A stretch of 64,000 nucleotides of DNA from Candidatus Fermentithermobacillaceae bacterium (GCA_020725645.1 DYEQ01000034.1:1-64000); one strand, 5' to 3'; positions 1 to 9,424 are shown, numbered from the stretch's first letter. Numbers and translations are program-made. Notes: generated from the letters alone by a model not told the origin.

Positions 1-195
1 GACGTCGTGGGAATCTTCCCGGACGTAAGGTCGGCTCTCCGGCTTTTGGGTGCGATACTTGAAGAGCAGCAGGACGAGTGGCTGGCATCACGGCGATATT
101 TCAGTGCCGAGTCCATGTCCAAACTTTACGAAGGGGCGGCAGACAGCGGACACGAGACTGCTGACTTAGCTAGGACAGGATCTGGTGCTGGCTAA
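1..195 (+). CDS. IS256-family transposase, C-terminal fragment (cut by window edge)
   Basis: The reading frame is open from base 1 (DVVGIFPDVRSALRLLGAIL...) and ends in TAA at 193-195. The segment GIFPDVRSALRLLGAILEEQ followed by DEWLASRRYF matches the conserved C-terminal end of IS256/mutator-type DDE transposases, where a GIFPN-x-x-A...R-L-x-GA-x-L-x-EQ-x-DEW-x-x-x-RRY motif is typical. The ORF track starts it at an internal GTG at base 7, but the true start lies before the window. The DDE catalytic residues would also lie upstream. The element's right end follows directly. Activity cannot be judged from this piece. Confidence 0.8.
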   Translation, partial: DVVGIFPDVRSALRLLGAILEEQQDEWLASRRYFSAESMSKLYEGAADSGHETADLARTGSGAG

Positions 196-213
196 TAGAC
201 TCTGACCTGAAGG

Positions 214-250
214 GAGGGCAAATTACACCACTTGACGGGACGTGACCTCG
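214..250. repeat. Probable right terminal inverted repeat of the IS256-type element
   Basis: About 20 bases after the transposase stop the sequence reads GGGCAAATTACACCACTTGA, then CGGGACGTGACC. IS256-family ends commonly contain a TTACAC-A...CTTGAC core close to the outer edge, so this is the likely right end. The left end lies outside the window, so pairing of the two repeats and the flanking target duplication cannot be checked here. Confidence 0.5.
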
Positions 251-381
251 ACTCCCATCGGCTCCACCAGCGTAAGTCAATCAGTTTGGGGTTTCTGCAT
301 GTTTGACAGACAACTGACAGCCACGCAGATCGCCAAGTGTTTCCCACTGCTCTTCAGTAGTTGTCCTTACTTACCTTGGAC

Positions 382-740
382 TACCCCAGCCACATCTTCG
401 CCCTGGCGATCGGAGCGGGCAAAACGGTCCTGATCGGCACAATCATCGCCACCGAATTTGCTGTGGCCCTGGAGTACCCCGATGACAACTTCGCAAGACG
501 ATCGTAGAAGCCCTGCGTGAGCTCGCGGAAGTCCCCTACGACCGTATCCTGCCGCCACGCCTGTACAAACCCTTCGCAGCTTCGGTAAAGCTAACGTTTA
601 CCCGCGACGGCGATCGAGATATCCCGGTCATACGAGGGTCCAGCTTCAACCTGATCGTCACCAACACCGAGAAGATCCGCATCACCGCCCAGGCCATCCG
701 CAAGGGTTATACAGGCCTCCTCACTGTCCAGTGGGATTAA
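382..740 (+). pseudogene. Frameshifted remnant of a DEAD/DEAH helicase, type III restriction (Res)-like
   Basis: Two frames join to give recognisable helicase sequence. Frame one from about 382 reads YPSHIFALAIGAGKTVLIGT then IIATEFAVALEYPDDNF, containing a Walker A-like GAGKT. It meets a stop just after base 500. From about 495 a second frame reads KTIVEALRELAEVPYDRILPPRLYKPF...KLTFTRDGDRDIPVIRG and VTNTEKIRI, ending at TAA 738-740. This is how the N-terminal part of type III restriction-like DEAD helicases looks, with a short stretch missing at the join. Neither the upstream helicase part nor the C-terminal motor and nuclease regions are present. It is a decayed fragment beside an IS end, probably left after IS-associated deletion. 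Confidence 0.65.
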
Positions 741-829
741 CCGCCGTGCCGGCGCACAGCGCATATTGAGAATAGATGGGCGATTTGAGGTGTCTTTGAG
801 GTATTTTACGATTTTAACTCCGCATAACG

Positions 830-1241
830 TTACGGGACCCGGTCGAAAGTCTCTGTTTCCGGATTCCACTTGAGACTAAAGGCGTACTCCCATGTATACT
901 CAGGTATTGCGCTCCCTTCGCGTGATACGATTTTCCGCTGGTAGAGTCTTATTCGGTCTCCACCTATCTCTACCGGCTTGTCGATCCAGAATGCGGTCCG
1001 TCGTAACCACCTGCCATTTCGAAACACCAAGAAGCCGCCCCCTCTCTTTCCAGGCACGATCATATGGGTTAGACGAAGTTCGGGGTCAAGTTGTTACCGA
1101 ATAGGTGGCGGGCTCGCAGCCGCAAAACCCCCTCCATCGGAGTCATAGTAGACCTGCACAGCCCCAGGCCAAATCTCCTTGAACGACGGTAAGGGGGAGC
1201 GCTTCCACCGGGTGCGCAGGTCCGTTCTTTTCCCTTGAAAC
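830..1241 (-). pseudogene. Unidentified minus-strand coding remnant with an in-frame stop
   Basis: The minus strand carries a 77-codon ORF (start at 1063) whose sequence looks protein-like: GGGFLVFRNGRWLRRTAFWI, PVEIGGDRIRLYQRKIVSRE, EYTWEYAFSLKWNPETETFD. Reading the same frame further upstream across one TAA gives another plausible stretch, KRSPLPSFKEIWPGAVQVYY DSDGGG, back to a stop near 1242. One broken gene with a nonsense codon explains this better than two small genes. No start with a good ribosome site was found upstream and I do not recognise the family. It may belong to the decayed restriction or mobile region next to it. Confidence 0.35.
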
Positions 1242-1270
1242 CCGCGGTGCTATACTGAATCGAGTGTGAT

Positions 1271-2719
1271 ATGCTGTTATGCTCTCACGCATTTCTGAAC
1301 CGGTTCGAGGAGGCAGTTCCGCTGGATAGACAACATGCTCGACAGGATTTTACCGAAGGCAGCATCCCAAGGCACCTCATAACGTTCGCCATACCCATGT
1401 TTCTTGGGAATGCCCTTCAGGCCCTGTATAACACGGTTGACAGTATATGGGTCGGTCAATTCCTGGGAAGGAACGGCCTGGCAGCCGTCTCTGTCAGTTT
1501 CCCGGTCATCTTCGCCACCGTCGCCATGGCCATGGGGATAGCGATGGCTACAACCGCTCTCGTCGCACAGCATGCCGGTGCGAAAGACATGCCCATGGTG
1601 AGGAAGACCGTCACGAACTCCCTTCTCATAACGGCGGCCCTCGGCGTTGTCTTGAGCGTTATCGGCGTTTCGGTGCGAGTACCGCTCCTTCGCCTCATCA
1701 GGACTCCCCAGGAAGCAATGGCGCAGGCCCAGTCCTACCTTGGCATCGTGATGGCAGGCGTCACGGCGACGTTCTTTTACAACGCCGTATCGGCCATCCT
1801 GCGAGGCCTTGGGGATTCTCGTACCCCGCTCATCTTCCTTACCTACGCGACCGTCCTCAACATCATCCTGGACCCCTTGATGATCTTCGGCGTCTGGCCC
1901 TTCCCGCGGATGGGAGTTTCAGGAGCTGCTCTTGCCACCGTCGTCGCCCAGGCGATCTCTGCGTTCCTGGGGATCCGGTACATGGCCAAAATCGGCCTCA
2001 TCAAATGGGAGAGGCAGGAGTGGACTCTAGATACGCAGATCGTGGGGCAGACCTTCGGGATCGGGCTTCCCGCAGGAATCCAGCAGATCATCGTCTCTAT
2101 GGGGATGCTCACAGTCACCTCGCTCGTCAACAGGTTCGGCGCGGTCGTCACGGCAGCCTTCGGCGTCGGAGGGCGGCTTGACCAGTTCGTCACGATGCCT
2201 GCAATGACCGTGGGCCTCTCGGTCACAGCCTTGGTCGGACAGAACCTTGGCGCCCGTAAGTTTGAGAGAGTCAGGGAGGTCATACGGTCCAGCGTATACC
2301 TGACCACCGGAATCACCGGTGTGATCAGCATAATCGTAATAGCCATTCCGCAGGTTCTCTTACGGATGTTCACGTCCGACGCGGCGGTGATGGCGGAGGG
2401 AACGAAGTACCTGCGAACCTTCGGTTTCGCCTATATCCCGATGGCTTTGATGTTCACCCTGGCAGGCATCATGAGGGGGGCCGGGGACACCGTCCCTTCC
2501 ATGATAATCTCCATCGTAACCCTCTGGGTTGTGAGAGTACCCGCAGCATTCTACCTGTCCAGGATTTTCGGCAGCAGGGGGCTGTGGCTGGGGATGGCTG
2601 CGTCCCCGGTGATCGGTACGGCCCTGAACTACGCCTATTACCTGTCAGGGCGATGGAAGCGCCGGGTCCTGACGCGGGATACCTTTCAGAGGGCGAATCT
2701 GCCGGACATACAGGACTGA
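1271..2719 (+). CDS. MATE family multidrug/sodium antiporter
   Basis: A 482-residue integral membrane protein of the MATE (MatE/NorM/DinF) family, which exports cationic drugs or metabolites in exchange for Na+ or H+. Two repeats of six membrane segments are visible. The first opens with SIPRHLITFAIPMFLGNALQ ALYNTVDSIWVGQFLG, and the second around IGLPAGIQQIIVSMGMLTVTS. The ATG at 1271 lacks a good ribosome site. An AGGAGG at 1308-1313 lies 8 bases before an in-frame CTG at 1322, which would give an N-terminus (LDRQHARQDFTEGS) typical of the family, so the real protein may be 17 residues shorter. A TATACT at 1251-1256 could be a -10 element. Substrate unknown. Confidence 0.9.
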   Translation: MLLCSHAFLNRFEEAVPLDRQHARQDFTEGSIPRHLITFAIPMFLGNALQALYNTVDSIWVGQFLGRNGLAAVSVSFPVIFATVAMAMGIAMATTALVAQHAGAKDMPMVRKTVTNSLLITAALGVVLSVIGVSVRVPLLRLIRTPQEAMAQAQSYLGIVMAGVTATFFYNAVSAILRGLGDSRTPLIFLTYATVLNIILDPLMIFGVWPFPRMGVSGAALATVVAQAISAFLGIRYMAKIGLIKWERQEWTLDTQIVGQTFGIGLPAGIQQIIVSMGMLTVTSLVNRFGAVVTAAFGVGGRLDQFVTMPAMTVGLSVTALVGQNLGARKFERVREVIRSSVYLTTGITGVISIIVIAIPQVLLRMFTSDAAVMAEGTKYLRTFGFAYIPMALMFTLAGIMRGAGDTVPSMIISIVTLWVVRVPAAFYLSRIFGSRGLWLGMAASPVIGTALNYAYYLSGRWKRRVLTRDTFQRANLPDIQD

Positions 2720-2841
2720 GCTGCCGGAGTGCACCTGATCCCCTTCGGCAGCGGCCTTTGGTCCCACCCCTTTGCTAACGGGTAAAGAAGCTCATTTCGG
2801 TTCGCCACGCCGGACAGACTAGCATAAGCAAGGGGGACTGC

Positions 2842-3444
2842 ATGAAGAGGATGAGACCACCCAGGTTCAGTCACAAGCAACCGGAAAGGGATAGAAAGAA
2901 GCGCACGGGTAGCGAATACAGTTCGCAGCGTCCCGGCAATCTCGATGACGACCTGAAGGAGCACCTGCAGGCGCTTCTCGATCTCGATGTCAACCTCAGA
3001 AGTTACGGCCTCAAGGCGGACGTAGTGGAGGGCGAAGCACAGGTCCATGGAGTTGTGGACACGCTCCGCGAAAAGGAGTACGCGCGGGAACTCGCCAGGA
3101 CGGTACCCGGCATCAAGAAGGTATCCGACAGGATATCCATCAGCACCGATGGACCCATCACCGACCGGGCTGTAGAATTTGAGGTTGCTGAGGAGCTTGA
3201 AGCTGCCCCAGGGGTGGATACCCGGCAAATAGGAGCGGAAAGCTCCGGCGGGGTCGTGTCACTGGTAGGAAGGGCGGAGGATCCCGCCGCCATCGAAGCT
3301 GCGAGGCAAGCAGCAGCGAAAGCCCGCGGGGTGGCGAGGGTGGTGAGCAAAGTCAAACCGCAGGGCCGGCCCCGACCAGGAGAGTTTCACAGTCAAGTTC
3401 GGACCGATAAGGAGCGAGGCCCGGGAGGAAGGGAGGAGGGGTGA
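2842..3444 (+). CDS. Protein with two BON domains
   Basis: A 200-residue soluble protein. After a basic N-terminus of about 35 residues come two BON (OsmY/nodulation) modules. The first, around residues 38-105, contains DVNLRSYGLKADVVEGEAQV HGVVD...VPGIKKVSDRI. The second, around 108-178, has a similar pattern with GGVVSLVGRAEDPAAIEAAR and a GVARVVSKVK end. BON domains generally bind phospholipid or membrane surfaces in stress-linked proteins. No signal peptide or lipobox is seen, so a cytoplasmic role or an unrecognised export route is possible. The C-terminal 25 residues are Gly/Arg/Glu-rich and probably disordered. A GGGGGA ribosome site precedes the ATG. It converges tail-to-tail with the ferritin-like gene, one base apart. 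Confidence 0.8.
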   Translation: MKRMRPPRFSHKQPERDRKKRTGSEYSSQRPGNLDDDLKEHLQALLDLDVNLRSYGLKADVVEGEAQVHGVVDTLREKEYARELARTVPGIKKVSDRISISTDGPITDRAVEFEVAEELEAAPGVDTRQIGAESSGGVVSLVGRAEDPAAIEAARQAAAKARGVARVVSKVKPQGRPRPGEFHSQVRTDKERGPGGREEG

Positions 3445-3445
3445 C

Positions 3446-3931
3446 TCACATCCTCCCTACGGTGGACTTTTTCCGTATCCCCAAGGCTTTCTCCAAGTCG
3501 ATGGAGTGATTCTGCTCCACCAGTACGATGTTCCTTATCTTCTGGGCGGAGTCGTATAGACCGGCCGACTCCAGCTGATCGATGCGCTCGAGATATCGGG
3601 CGATAGCGTCGTATTCGGCCTGAAGATCCTGTCTCAGCATTTCCACATTGTCCTCTGAGGTCAGCCTCTGGGCCACCTCTACCGTAGGTGTACCGCCGAG
3701 GTAGTTTATCAGGTCCGAAAGGATGACGGCGTGCTCATGCTCATCCTGGGCGTGTTCCAGTTCCTCCCTGATGACTGCCGTGTATTCGGGTCCGGTCAGG
3801 ACCGTTGCATGCTGGATGTACTGAATCATCGCTGCATACTCGTACATCAGATCTAGGTTTAGACCGTCCAGGATCTCCTGTCTTTGCCTTGGCGATATAT
3901 TCCTCACACCTATCTGCTCGTCCCGTCCCAT
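3446..3931 (-). CDS. Ferritin-like di-iron protein
   Basis: Starting at the ATG at 3931 (GGAGGTG about 10 bases upstream) this gives a 161-residue four-helix bundle protein; the longer ORF upstream is shadow sequence. Ferritin/rubrerythrin-type metal ligands are visible: Glu31 in helix A (MYEYAAMIQYIQHA), E57-x-x-H60 with a second ExxH nearby in helix B (EELEHAQDEHEHA), a Glu-rich helix C (LQAEYDAIARYLERID), and E-x-x-H in helix D (VEQNHSIDLEKA). The family handles iron storage or peroxide detoxification. There is no rubredoxin-like CxxC tail, so it is not a classical rubrerythrin. Distinguishing a bacterioferritin-like cage from a DUF2202-like protein would need alignment. Confidence 0.75.
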   Translation of the reverse strand: MGRDEQIGVRNISPRQRQEILDGLNLDLMYEYAAMIQYIQHATVLTGPEYTAVIREELEHAQDEHEHAVILSDLINYLGGTPTVEVAQRLTSEDNVEMLRQDLQAEYDAIARYLERIDQLESAGLYDSAQKIRNIVLVEQNHSIDLEKALGIRKKSTVGRM

Positions 3932-4137
3932 CAAGGGAGACACCTCCGATCTCTTGACGAAATGCGATTGTCGTAAACATCCTATTCCCTGCGCCCGAAC
4001 ATTGTGACCTTCGCCCGCGCCAGCAAACACGGGTCCCGAAGACGTGCTCCTTCCCGAATTCCGCCGCCGCACCATATCGACGGCGGCATCGACAGCCGGA
4101 GGCGAGGGGCACGGCTGACGGGTGCTCAGTTTCTGGT

Positions 4138-4691
4138 GAGTCGGTAGAAGCGGTCCCACAAGGATGTGCGAGCGGCGGTGTTGAAACGAAATACGCATAG
4201 CCATGCCCGCATCGACGGGACTGGCCCGCTTCTCCCGCCTTAACGTCATACCTTCCGTGCAACCCTCCCATGTAGTGGCCAACAGGTACATGGCCGACAG
4301 GGAGTGGGGCCGGAGATCGAGGCAAGCATATCCGTTCGTAAGCCTGGAAAAGAGCGGAGTCGTGCTCGTGTTCGGTTCCGATGCACCGGTCGAAGTACCC
4401 GACCAGCTGTTCGGAATCCACTCCGCTGTCAACAGGGCCCTTCCCGGTGAAGCACCTCAACTCGCATGGCATCCGGAGGAAAAAGTCCCGGTAGTTGAAG
4501 CGATCGAAGCTTATACGCACAACCCGGCTTATGCCGCCGGCAGAGAAAACAACCTGGGAAAGCTGGAACCGGGTAAGTGGGCAGACTTCGTGGTCCTGGG
4601 CGAGGACCCTACGCAGGTCCGGGACGGCGACATGTCGCGGATTCCCGTCGGGGCAATGTGCGTGGGAGGCCGCTTCGTAATCGGCCTTTAG
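4138..4691 (+). pseudogene. Truncated, frameshifted YtcJ-type amidohydrolase
   Basis: The ORF from 4203 encodes the C-terminal third of a long-chain amidohydrolase (YtcJ/amidohydrolase_3 type): RFSRLNVIPSVQPSHVVANR, FGSDAPVE (the catalytic Asp), AYTHNPAYAAGRENNLGKLE PGKWADFVVL. Just upstream another frame, about 4138-4197, reads ESVEAVPQGCASGGVETKYA, which fits the preceding part of the same family. It stops at TAG 4198, so there is a frameshift near 4200. The N-terminal HxH metal site and most of the barrel are absent; the region before 4138 belongs to the oppositely oriented ferritin-like gene and its leader. This is a dead gene remnant. Confidence 0.75.
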
Positions 4692-4788
4692 CTCAGCGTG
4701 AAGGTGAAAGGAGTTCAGCACTTCAAACTGCCATCTTTTTGGTGCAACGCTGAATGAGGGACAAATGGTTCCAGGAAGACTTAGAACC

Positions 4789-5166
4789 TCAGTCAGCTTC
4801 GGGCTGGCGAACTTCGAGCTTCTCCGCGTCGCCCCACAGACGCTCGAGCCCGTAAAAAACCCTCTCCGTGTCCCTGAAGACGTGCACTATTACGTCGCCG
4901 TAGTCGAGGAGCACCCAGACTCCGAGGTCCTGACCCTCCACATGCACCTTTCTCGAGGTGTCAACGTACTCCAGGAGTCTCCGGGCCAGAGCTTTTACCT
5001 GCGTGGAGCTCCTCCCCGAAGCAATTACGAAATAGTCGCTTATGAGGGTAATCCCTCTGACGTCCAGGACCGTGACGTCTTTAGCTTTTCCTTGGATGAG
5101 AACCCCGGCTATTTCCGTCGCCAATTCCCGCGAGTCTTTGTCCTGTGAAAGAGGTCGTTCGGACAC
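4789..5166 (-). CDS. rsfS: Ribosomal silencing factor RsfS (YbeB/Iojap)
   Basis: A 125-residue protein that binds L14 on the 50S subunit and blocks subunit joining when nutrients are scarce. The diagnostic core is present: DVTVLDVRGITLISDYFVIA, SSTQVKALA, VHVEGQDLGVWVLLDYGDVI VHVFRDTERVFYGLERLWGD. Length matches the family (about 105-130). It is the last gene of the yqeK-LCP-rsfS run, 43 bases after the LCP gene. This order (nadD, yqeK, LCP, rsfS) is common in Firmicutes. Confidence 0.95.
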   Translation of the reverse strand: MSERPLSQDKDSRELATEIAGVLIQGKAKDVTVLDVRGITLISDYFVIASGRSSTQVKALARRLLEYVDTSRKVHVEGQDLGVWVLLDYGDVIVHVFRDTERVFYGLERLWGDAEKLEVRQPEAD

Positions 5167-5209
5167 GTCAGCGCGGCCTCCGGGGCCTCTACCCGGTTCC
5201 CGTGGGTTC

Positions 5210-6493
5210 CTACGGTGAATTCGCGTCGCCCCCCGTACTCGTTTTGAAGTCCTTTCCCACTATAACCCTTACATCCACTTCGGACTTGCCCGAGACCTTG
5301 AAGGGTTTAGAAGCCGGCAGAACGGGCCGAACGCTCCGCAGCACCCTCATGGCGGCGCCTTCGTTGTCCCCGAACAATTCCACTCTGGATTCGGCGTAAT
5401 CTTGCCGGGATGCGTTGGTCACCGAGCGGACGTCGTAGCCCTGGTCTCGCAAAAGCTGGGCGACCCGCTCGGCGGCTCCGGCTATTCCGCACCCGTTCTC
5501 CACCGACACCCTGATGGTCGCGTTGACATTTCGATCGATTCCTCTGACGAGTTCATCTACTACCTTCTCAGTTTGGTCCCGGTCGGGTATCCAGTAGCTA
5601 AGCTCCCCATGTTGGTCCTTGATCATTTGAGCTGAACCAGGGACGATCGCCATTTTCACCGATTGCACGTTCACCTTTGTACCGAGGTTGGCCAGATACA
5701 GCATTTCATCGAAGGTGAGGTCGGTCACGACGTAGTTCTGCAGCTCCCTCAAAAGAGTCGGGACCTTCCACACTGTGGTTAAACTAATGACCTTCTTCCC
5801 CAGCGCCTTGAGGAATACCTCCTGAGCTTGTATTCGGCCGATATCTCCGTTCTCGTACTGCCTGTACCGGACGAACTGGAGAGCCTTTTGCCCATCAAGG
5901 ACCTGCCGTCCCTTTTTCAAATGGATGTACAACCCCTGCACAGGGTCTTCGTAATTCATGTCCTGGGGAACATCGATCTCTACGCCCCCTACTATGTCCA
6001 CGGCCCTCACAAAACCCTCATAGTCGATTCGAATATAGTGGTGGATATTTATCCCGAGGAAGTTTTCCACTGTCTTGACGGCAAGACTGGGGCCGCCGTA
6101 AGCGTGGGCGTGAGCTATCTTTTCCCAGGAGCCCGTACCGGGGATGAGAACCCGGGTGTCCCTGGGAATCGAAAGTACGCCTACGTCTTTTGTCTCCGGA
6201 TCGACGCTGACCACGATGAGCGTATCAGACCTCGTGGCGTTCTTCAGGGATCTGGACTGCTGTCCGTTGACGCCTATGTCGATCCCTAGGACGAGGATGT
6301 TTACCCTACCCTCGTAATCTGAAAGCTCCTTTACCTGTTCTTCGGGGTAATCCCGGATATATTTGAAAGCTCCGTAGGCCATCCCGCCCGCAAAGAGAAG
6401 CATACCCAGAAACACGACGAGGATTACCCGGCCCCATCTCACCTTAGGACGACCGGAACCTCCGTTTTTCCTGTATATTCTGGTTTCACCCAT
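5210..6493 (-). CDS. LytR-CpsA-Psr (LCP) family cell-wall polymer transferase with LytR_C domain
   Basis: Using the ATG at 6493 (AGGAAGG 7 bases upstream) gives 427 residues; the 12 extra residues in the ORF track are unlikely. The order is a short cytoplasmic tail, one membrane anchor around residues 22-44, an extracytoplasmic LCP domain with RSDTLIVVSVDP, SIPRDTRV and FVRYRQYENGDIGRIQAQ, and a C-terminal LytR_C domain (VSVENGCGIAGAAERVAQLL RDQGYDV). LCP enzymes move undecaprenyl-linked teichoic acid or capsule polymers onto peptidoglycan outside the membrane. The start overlaps the yqeK stop by 8 bases, indicating translational coupling. Its polymer is unknown. Confidence 0.92.
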   Translation of the reverse strand: MGETRIYRKNGGSGRPKVRWGRVILVVFLGMLLFAGGMAYGAFKYIRDYPEEQVKELSDYEGRVNILVLGIDIGVNGQQSRSLKNATRSDTLIVVSVDPETKDVGVLSIPRDTRVLIPGTGSWEKIAHAHAYGGPSLAVKTVENFLGINIHHYIRIDYEGFVRAVDIVGGVEIDVPQDMNYEDPVQGLYIHLKKGRQVLDGQKALQFVRYRQYENGDIGRIQAQEVFLKALGKKVISLTTVWKVPTLLRELQNYVVTDLTFDEMLYLANLGTKVNVQSVKMAIVPGSAQMIKDQHGELSYWIPDRDQTEKVVDELVRGIDRNVNATIRVSVENGCGIAGAAERVAQLLRDQGYDVRSVTNASRQDYAESRVELFGDNEGAAMRVLRSVRPVLPASKPFKVSGKSEVDVRVIVGKDFKTSTGGDANSP

Positions 6494-7088
6494 TTCGAAA
6501 CCTTCCTCGCTCCAGCCGGGAGAGCTCACCCAAAACCACCACCGTTTCGGGATCTACAGGACAGCCGGCCTTCGAGCAGTAAGAGATGGACAGAAGAACC
6601 GCTTGCCTCAATGCGCCCCGGAAGTCACCGGCTGTCAGCATGTTCCTAATCTCTTCAACACCCGGGTACGAACGCCCGGGTTCCACCTTGTCTGCCAGGT
6701 AAACCACTTGCTCCAGGCGGGTCCATCCCCGCCTTCCGGTGACGTGGGACGATATCGCCAGCAAAACCTCTTCGTCACCCACACCGAGTTCATTTCTGGC
6801 CAGTACAGCCCCGACCGCCCCATGCAAAACCACAGGGGAAGCTCGTCCCACTTGCGTGACCATTATACCGTGTTCCTCGGCGAGGCGTAAGATTTCTTCG
6901 GGAGCGAGATCCCTGGCCACGTCATGTAAAAGTCCTGCCAGCTCCGCCCGTTCGGGGTCCGCCCCGAACCTGGACGCCATCTCCTTGGCCGTGGCCGCGA
7001 CTCTCATACAGTGTTCAATCTTTTCCCATCCGAGAAACCGCGAAAGGAACTCCCACTTGCCCCGGCGCATCAACCCACCGTACACCAC
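6486..7088 (-). CDS. yqeK: YqeK, HD-domain bis(5'-nucleosyl)-tetraphosphatase (symmetrical)
   Basis: A 200-residue HD-domain hydrolase. Metal ligands appear in HCMRVAATAKEMA and the HD pair in ELAGLLHDVARDL, followed by VLHGAVGAVLARNELGV, AISSHVTGR and VYLADKVEPGRSYPGVEEIR, the YqeK signature. The family splits diadenosine tetraphosphate into two ADP. The track start is GTG at 7088; an ATG six codons in (7070) is an alternative, and neither has an ideal ribosome site. A 159-base gap separates it from nadD upstream. Confidence 0.9.
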   Translation of the reverse strand: MVYGGLMRRGKWEFLSRFLGWEKIEHCMRVAATAKEMASRFGADPERAELAGLLHDVARDLAPEEILRLAEEHGIMVTQVGRASPVVLHGAVGAVLARNELGVGDEEVLLAISSHVTGRRGWTRLEQVVYLADKVEPGRSYPGVEEIRNMLTAGDFRGALRQAVLLSISYCSKAGCPVDPETVVVLGELSRLERGRFRNG

Positions 7089-7247
7089 CTGGAAGCAGTA
7101 AGGACGTCCGTCCCCGATCGCCGGTCCCTGGTCCCTGACCTATGATTCGGTAATCGCTGATGCCCGATCCTTGATCCGACCATATAATTCGACACGGCCC
7201 TACTTCTTTTGACGTAGGATAACACGAAGGGTTCCCTACGGGAGCTG

Positions 7248-7853
7248 TTAATCTTTGTAAAGTCCGTTCCTCTCAATGTAGCGTCTGACCATTTCGGGTG
7301 TGAGGTAGCGGATGGAAAGGGATTTTCTGACGCGCTCTCTGATGTCGCTGGAGGATATGGCTAAGCTTGTTACGGTAAATACGTGAATCCTGGAATAGCA
7401 GCAGTCCCCGATGAGCGGCCTCAGGCAGTTCAGCGACTCCATGGAGTAGCCGGGCCGCGTCACCGCTATGAAGTCCGCGAGCTCAAAGAGATCCTTGTAG
7501 CCGTTCCAGCCATGCACCGATAGGATGGCATCGGCGCCCGTGATGAAGTACAAGTTATCCCCGGGGAACCTCTTTTTAAACTCCTTCAACGTATCCAGAG
7601 TGTATGAAAACCCCGGCCTGTCTATTTCGACCCGGGAAACCTCGAAGTTCGGGTGATCCATGGTAGCCAGAACCGTCATGAGATACCTGTGTTCGGCCGA
7701 GGAAATCTTCTCGCCGGCTTTATGAGGGGGATTTCCCGCCGGCACGAAAATCACCCGGTCGAGATTGAAACCCTGGAGGACTTCTTCAGCAGCTCGGAGG
7801 TGTCCAAAGTGGATGGGATCGAACGTCCCTCCCATTATACCGATGTTCGCCAC
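7248..7853 (-). CDS. nadD: Nicotinate-nucleotide adenylyltransferase NadD
   Basis: A 201-residue enzyme that joins nicotinate mononucleotide to ATP to give deamido-NAD in NAD synthesis. The nucleotidyltransferase motif GGTFDPIHFGHL is at residues 8-19, with the family marks FVPAGNPPHKA, RPGFSYTLDTL, FITGADAI and the C-terminal SSSDIRERVRKS (the ISSTxIR motif). Full length. It lies 46 bases after obgE in the same direction. Confidence 0.95.
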   Translation of the reverse strand: MANIGIMGGTFDPIHFGHLRAAEEVLQGFNLDRVIFVPAGNPPHKAGEKISSAEHRYLMTVLATMDHPNFEVSRVEIDRPGFSYTLDTLKEFKKRFPGDNLYFITGADAILSVHGWNGYKDLFELADFIAVTRPGYSMESLNCLRPLIGDCCYSRIHVFTVTSLAISSSDIRERVRKSLSIRYLTPEMVRRYIERNGLYKD

Positions 7854-7899
7854 GTTTCCGTTCCTCCAATTGTGTTTCTCCTGCCGGAACTCCGGAGCT

Positions 7900-8946
<1,047 letters not shown>

Positions 8947-9273
8947 TTACGCCTCAACGGCCAATTCTTCCCCGTTAGCTACAGAAACAACTTTGTCCTG
9001 GCGGCCTTTCCTCGAAAACCGCACGTACCCATCAACCCGGGCATAAATCGTGTGGTCTTTGCCCATTCCCGTGTTCTCACCCGGATGAATCCTCGTGCCG
9101 CGCTGGCGGACTATAATGCTTCCCGCCGTGACGAATTGACCGTCATGAGCTTTGACCCCGAGCCGTTTGGAATGAGAGTCTCTCCCGTTGCGGCTGGAGC
9201 CGACTCCTTTCTTATGAGCAAAGAGCTGAAGGTCCACGACCATGAGTTCTTTCGCAAGCTTCGTCAAAACCAA
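8947..9273 (-). CDS. rpmA: 50S ribosomal protein L27 with Prp-cleavable N-terminus
   Basis: L27 of the large subunit, reaching toward the peptidyl transferase centre. The mature sequence begins [20 protein letters not shown] and ends in NGEELAVEA. Upstream is the Firmicutes extension VVDLQLFA, cut after FA by the protease Prp. The track start is TTG at 9273; an AGGGGG lies about 8 bases before a second TTG at 9267, and an ATG at 9243 would give the usual short extension (MVVDLQLFA). The exact start is uncertain, but the cleaved product is the same. Confidence 0.95.
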   Translation of the reverse strand: MVLTKLAKELMVVDLQLFAHKKGVGSSRNGRDSHSKRLGVKAHDGQFVTAGSIIVRQRGTRIHPGENTGMGKDHTIYARVDGYVRFSRKGRQDKVVSVANGEELAVEA

Positions 9274-9424
9274 AGCCCCCTTTCCCGCGGTCTCCTGATC
9301 AACCTATAAACCTTGTTTTAGCTGACCCCATTCCGGCTGGTTCCCGGTCCCGGCCGAACTTCCTGCCGACCACAGCACCGGTTCTGGTCCGCAGGATCCT
9401 GACCTCTTGCCGGGCCGGCCGGTT

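Noticed and set aside
1447-2181. 244-codon ORF in another frame of the MATE gene
   Set aside because: Arg/His-rich out-of-frame translation with no start signal.
3741-4721. 326-codon minus-strand ORF
   Set aside because: Overlaps the ferritin-like gene and the amidohydrolase remnant in other frames; no coherent domain.
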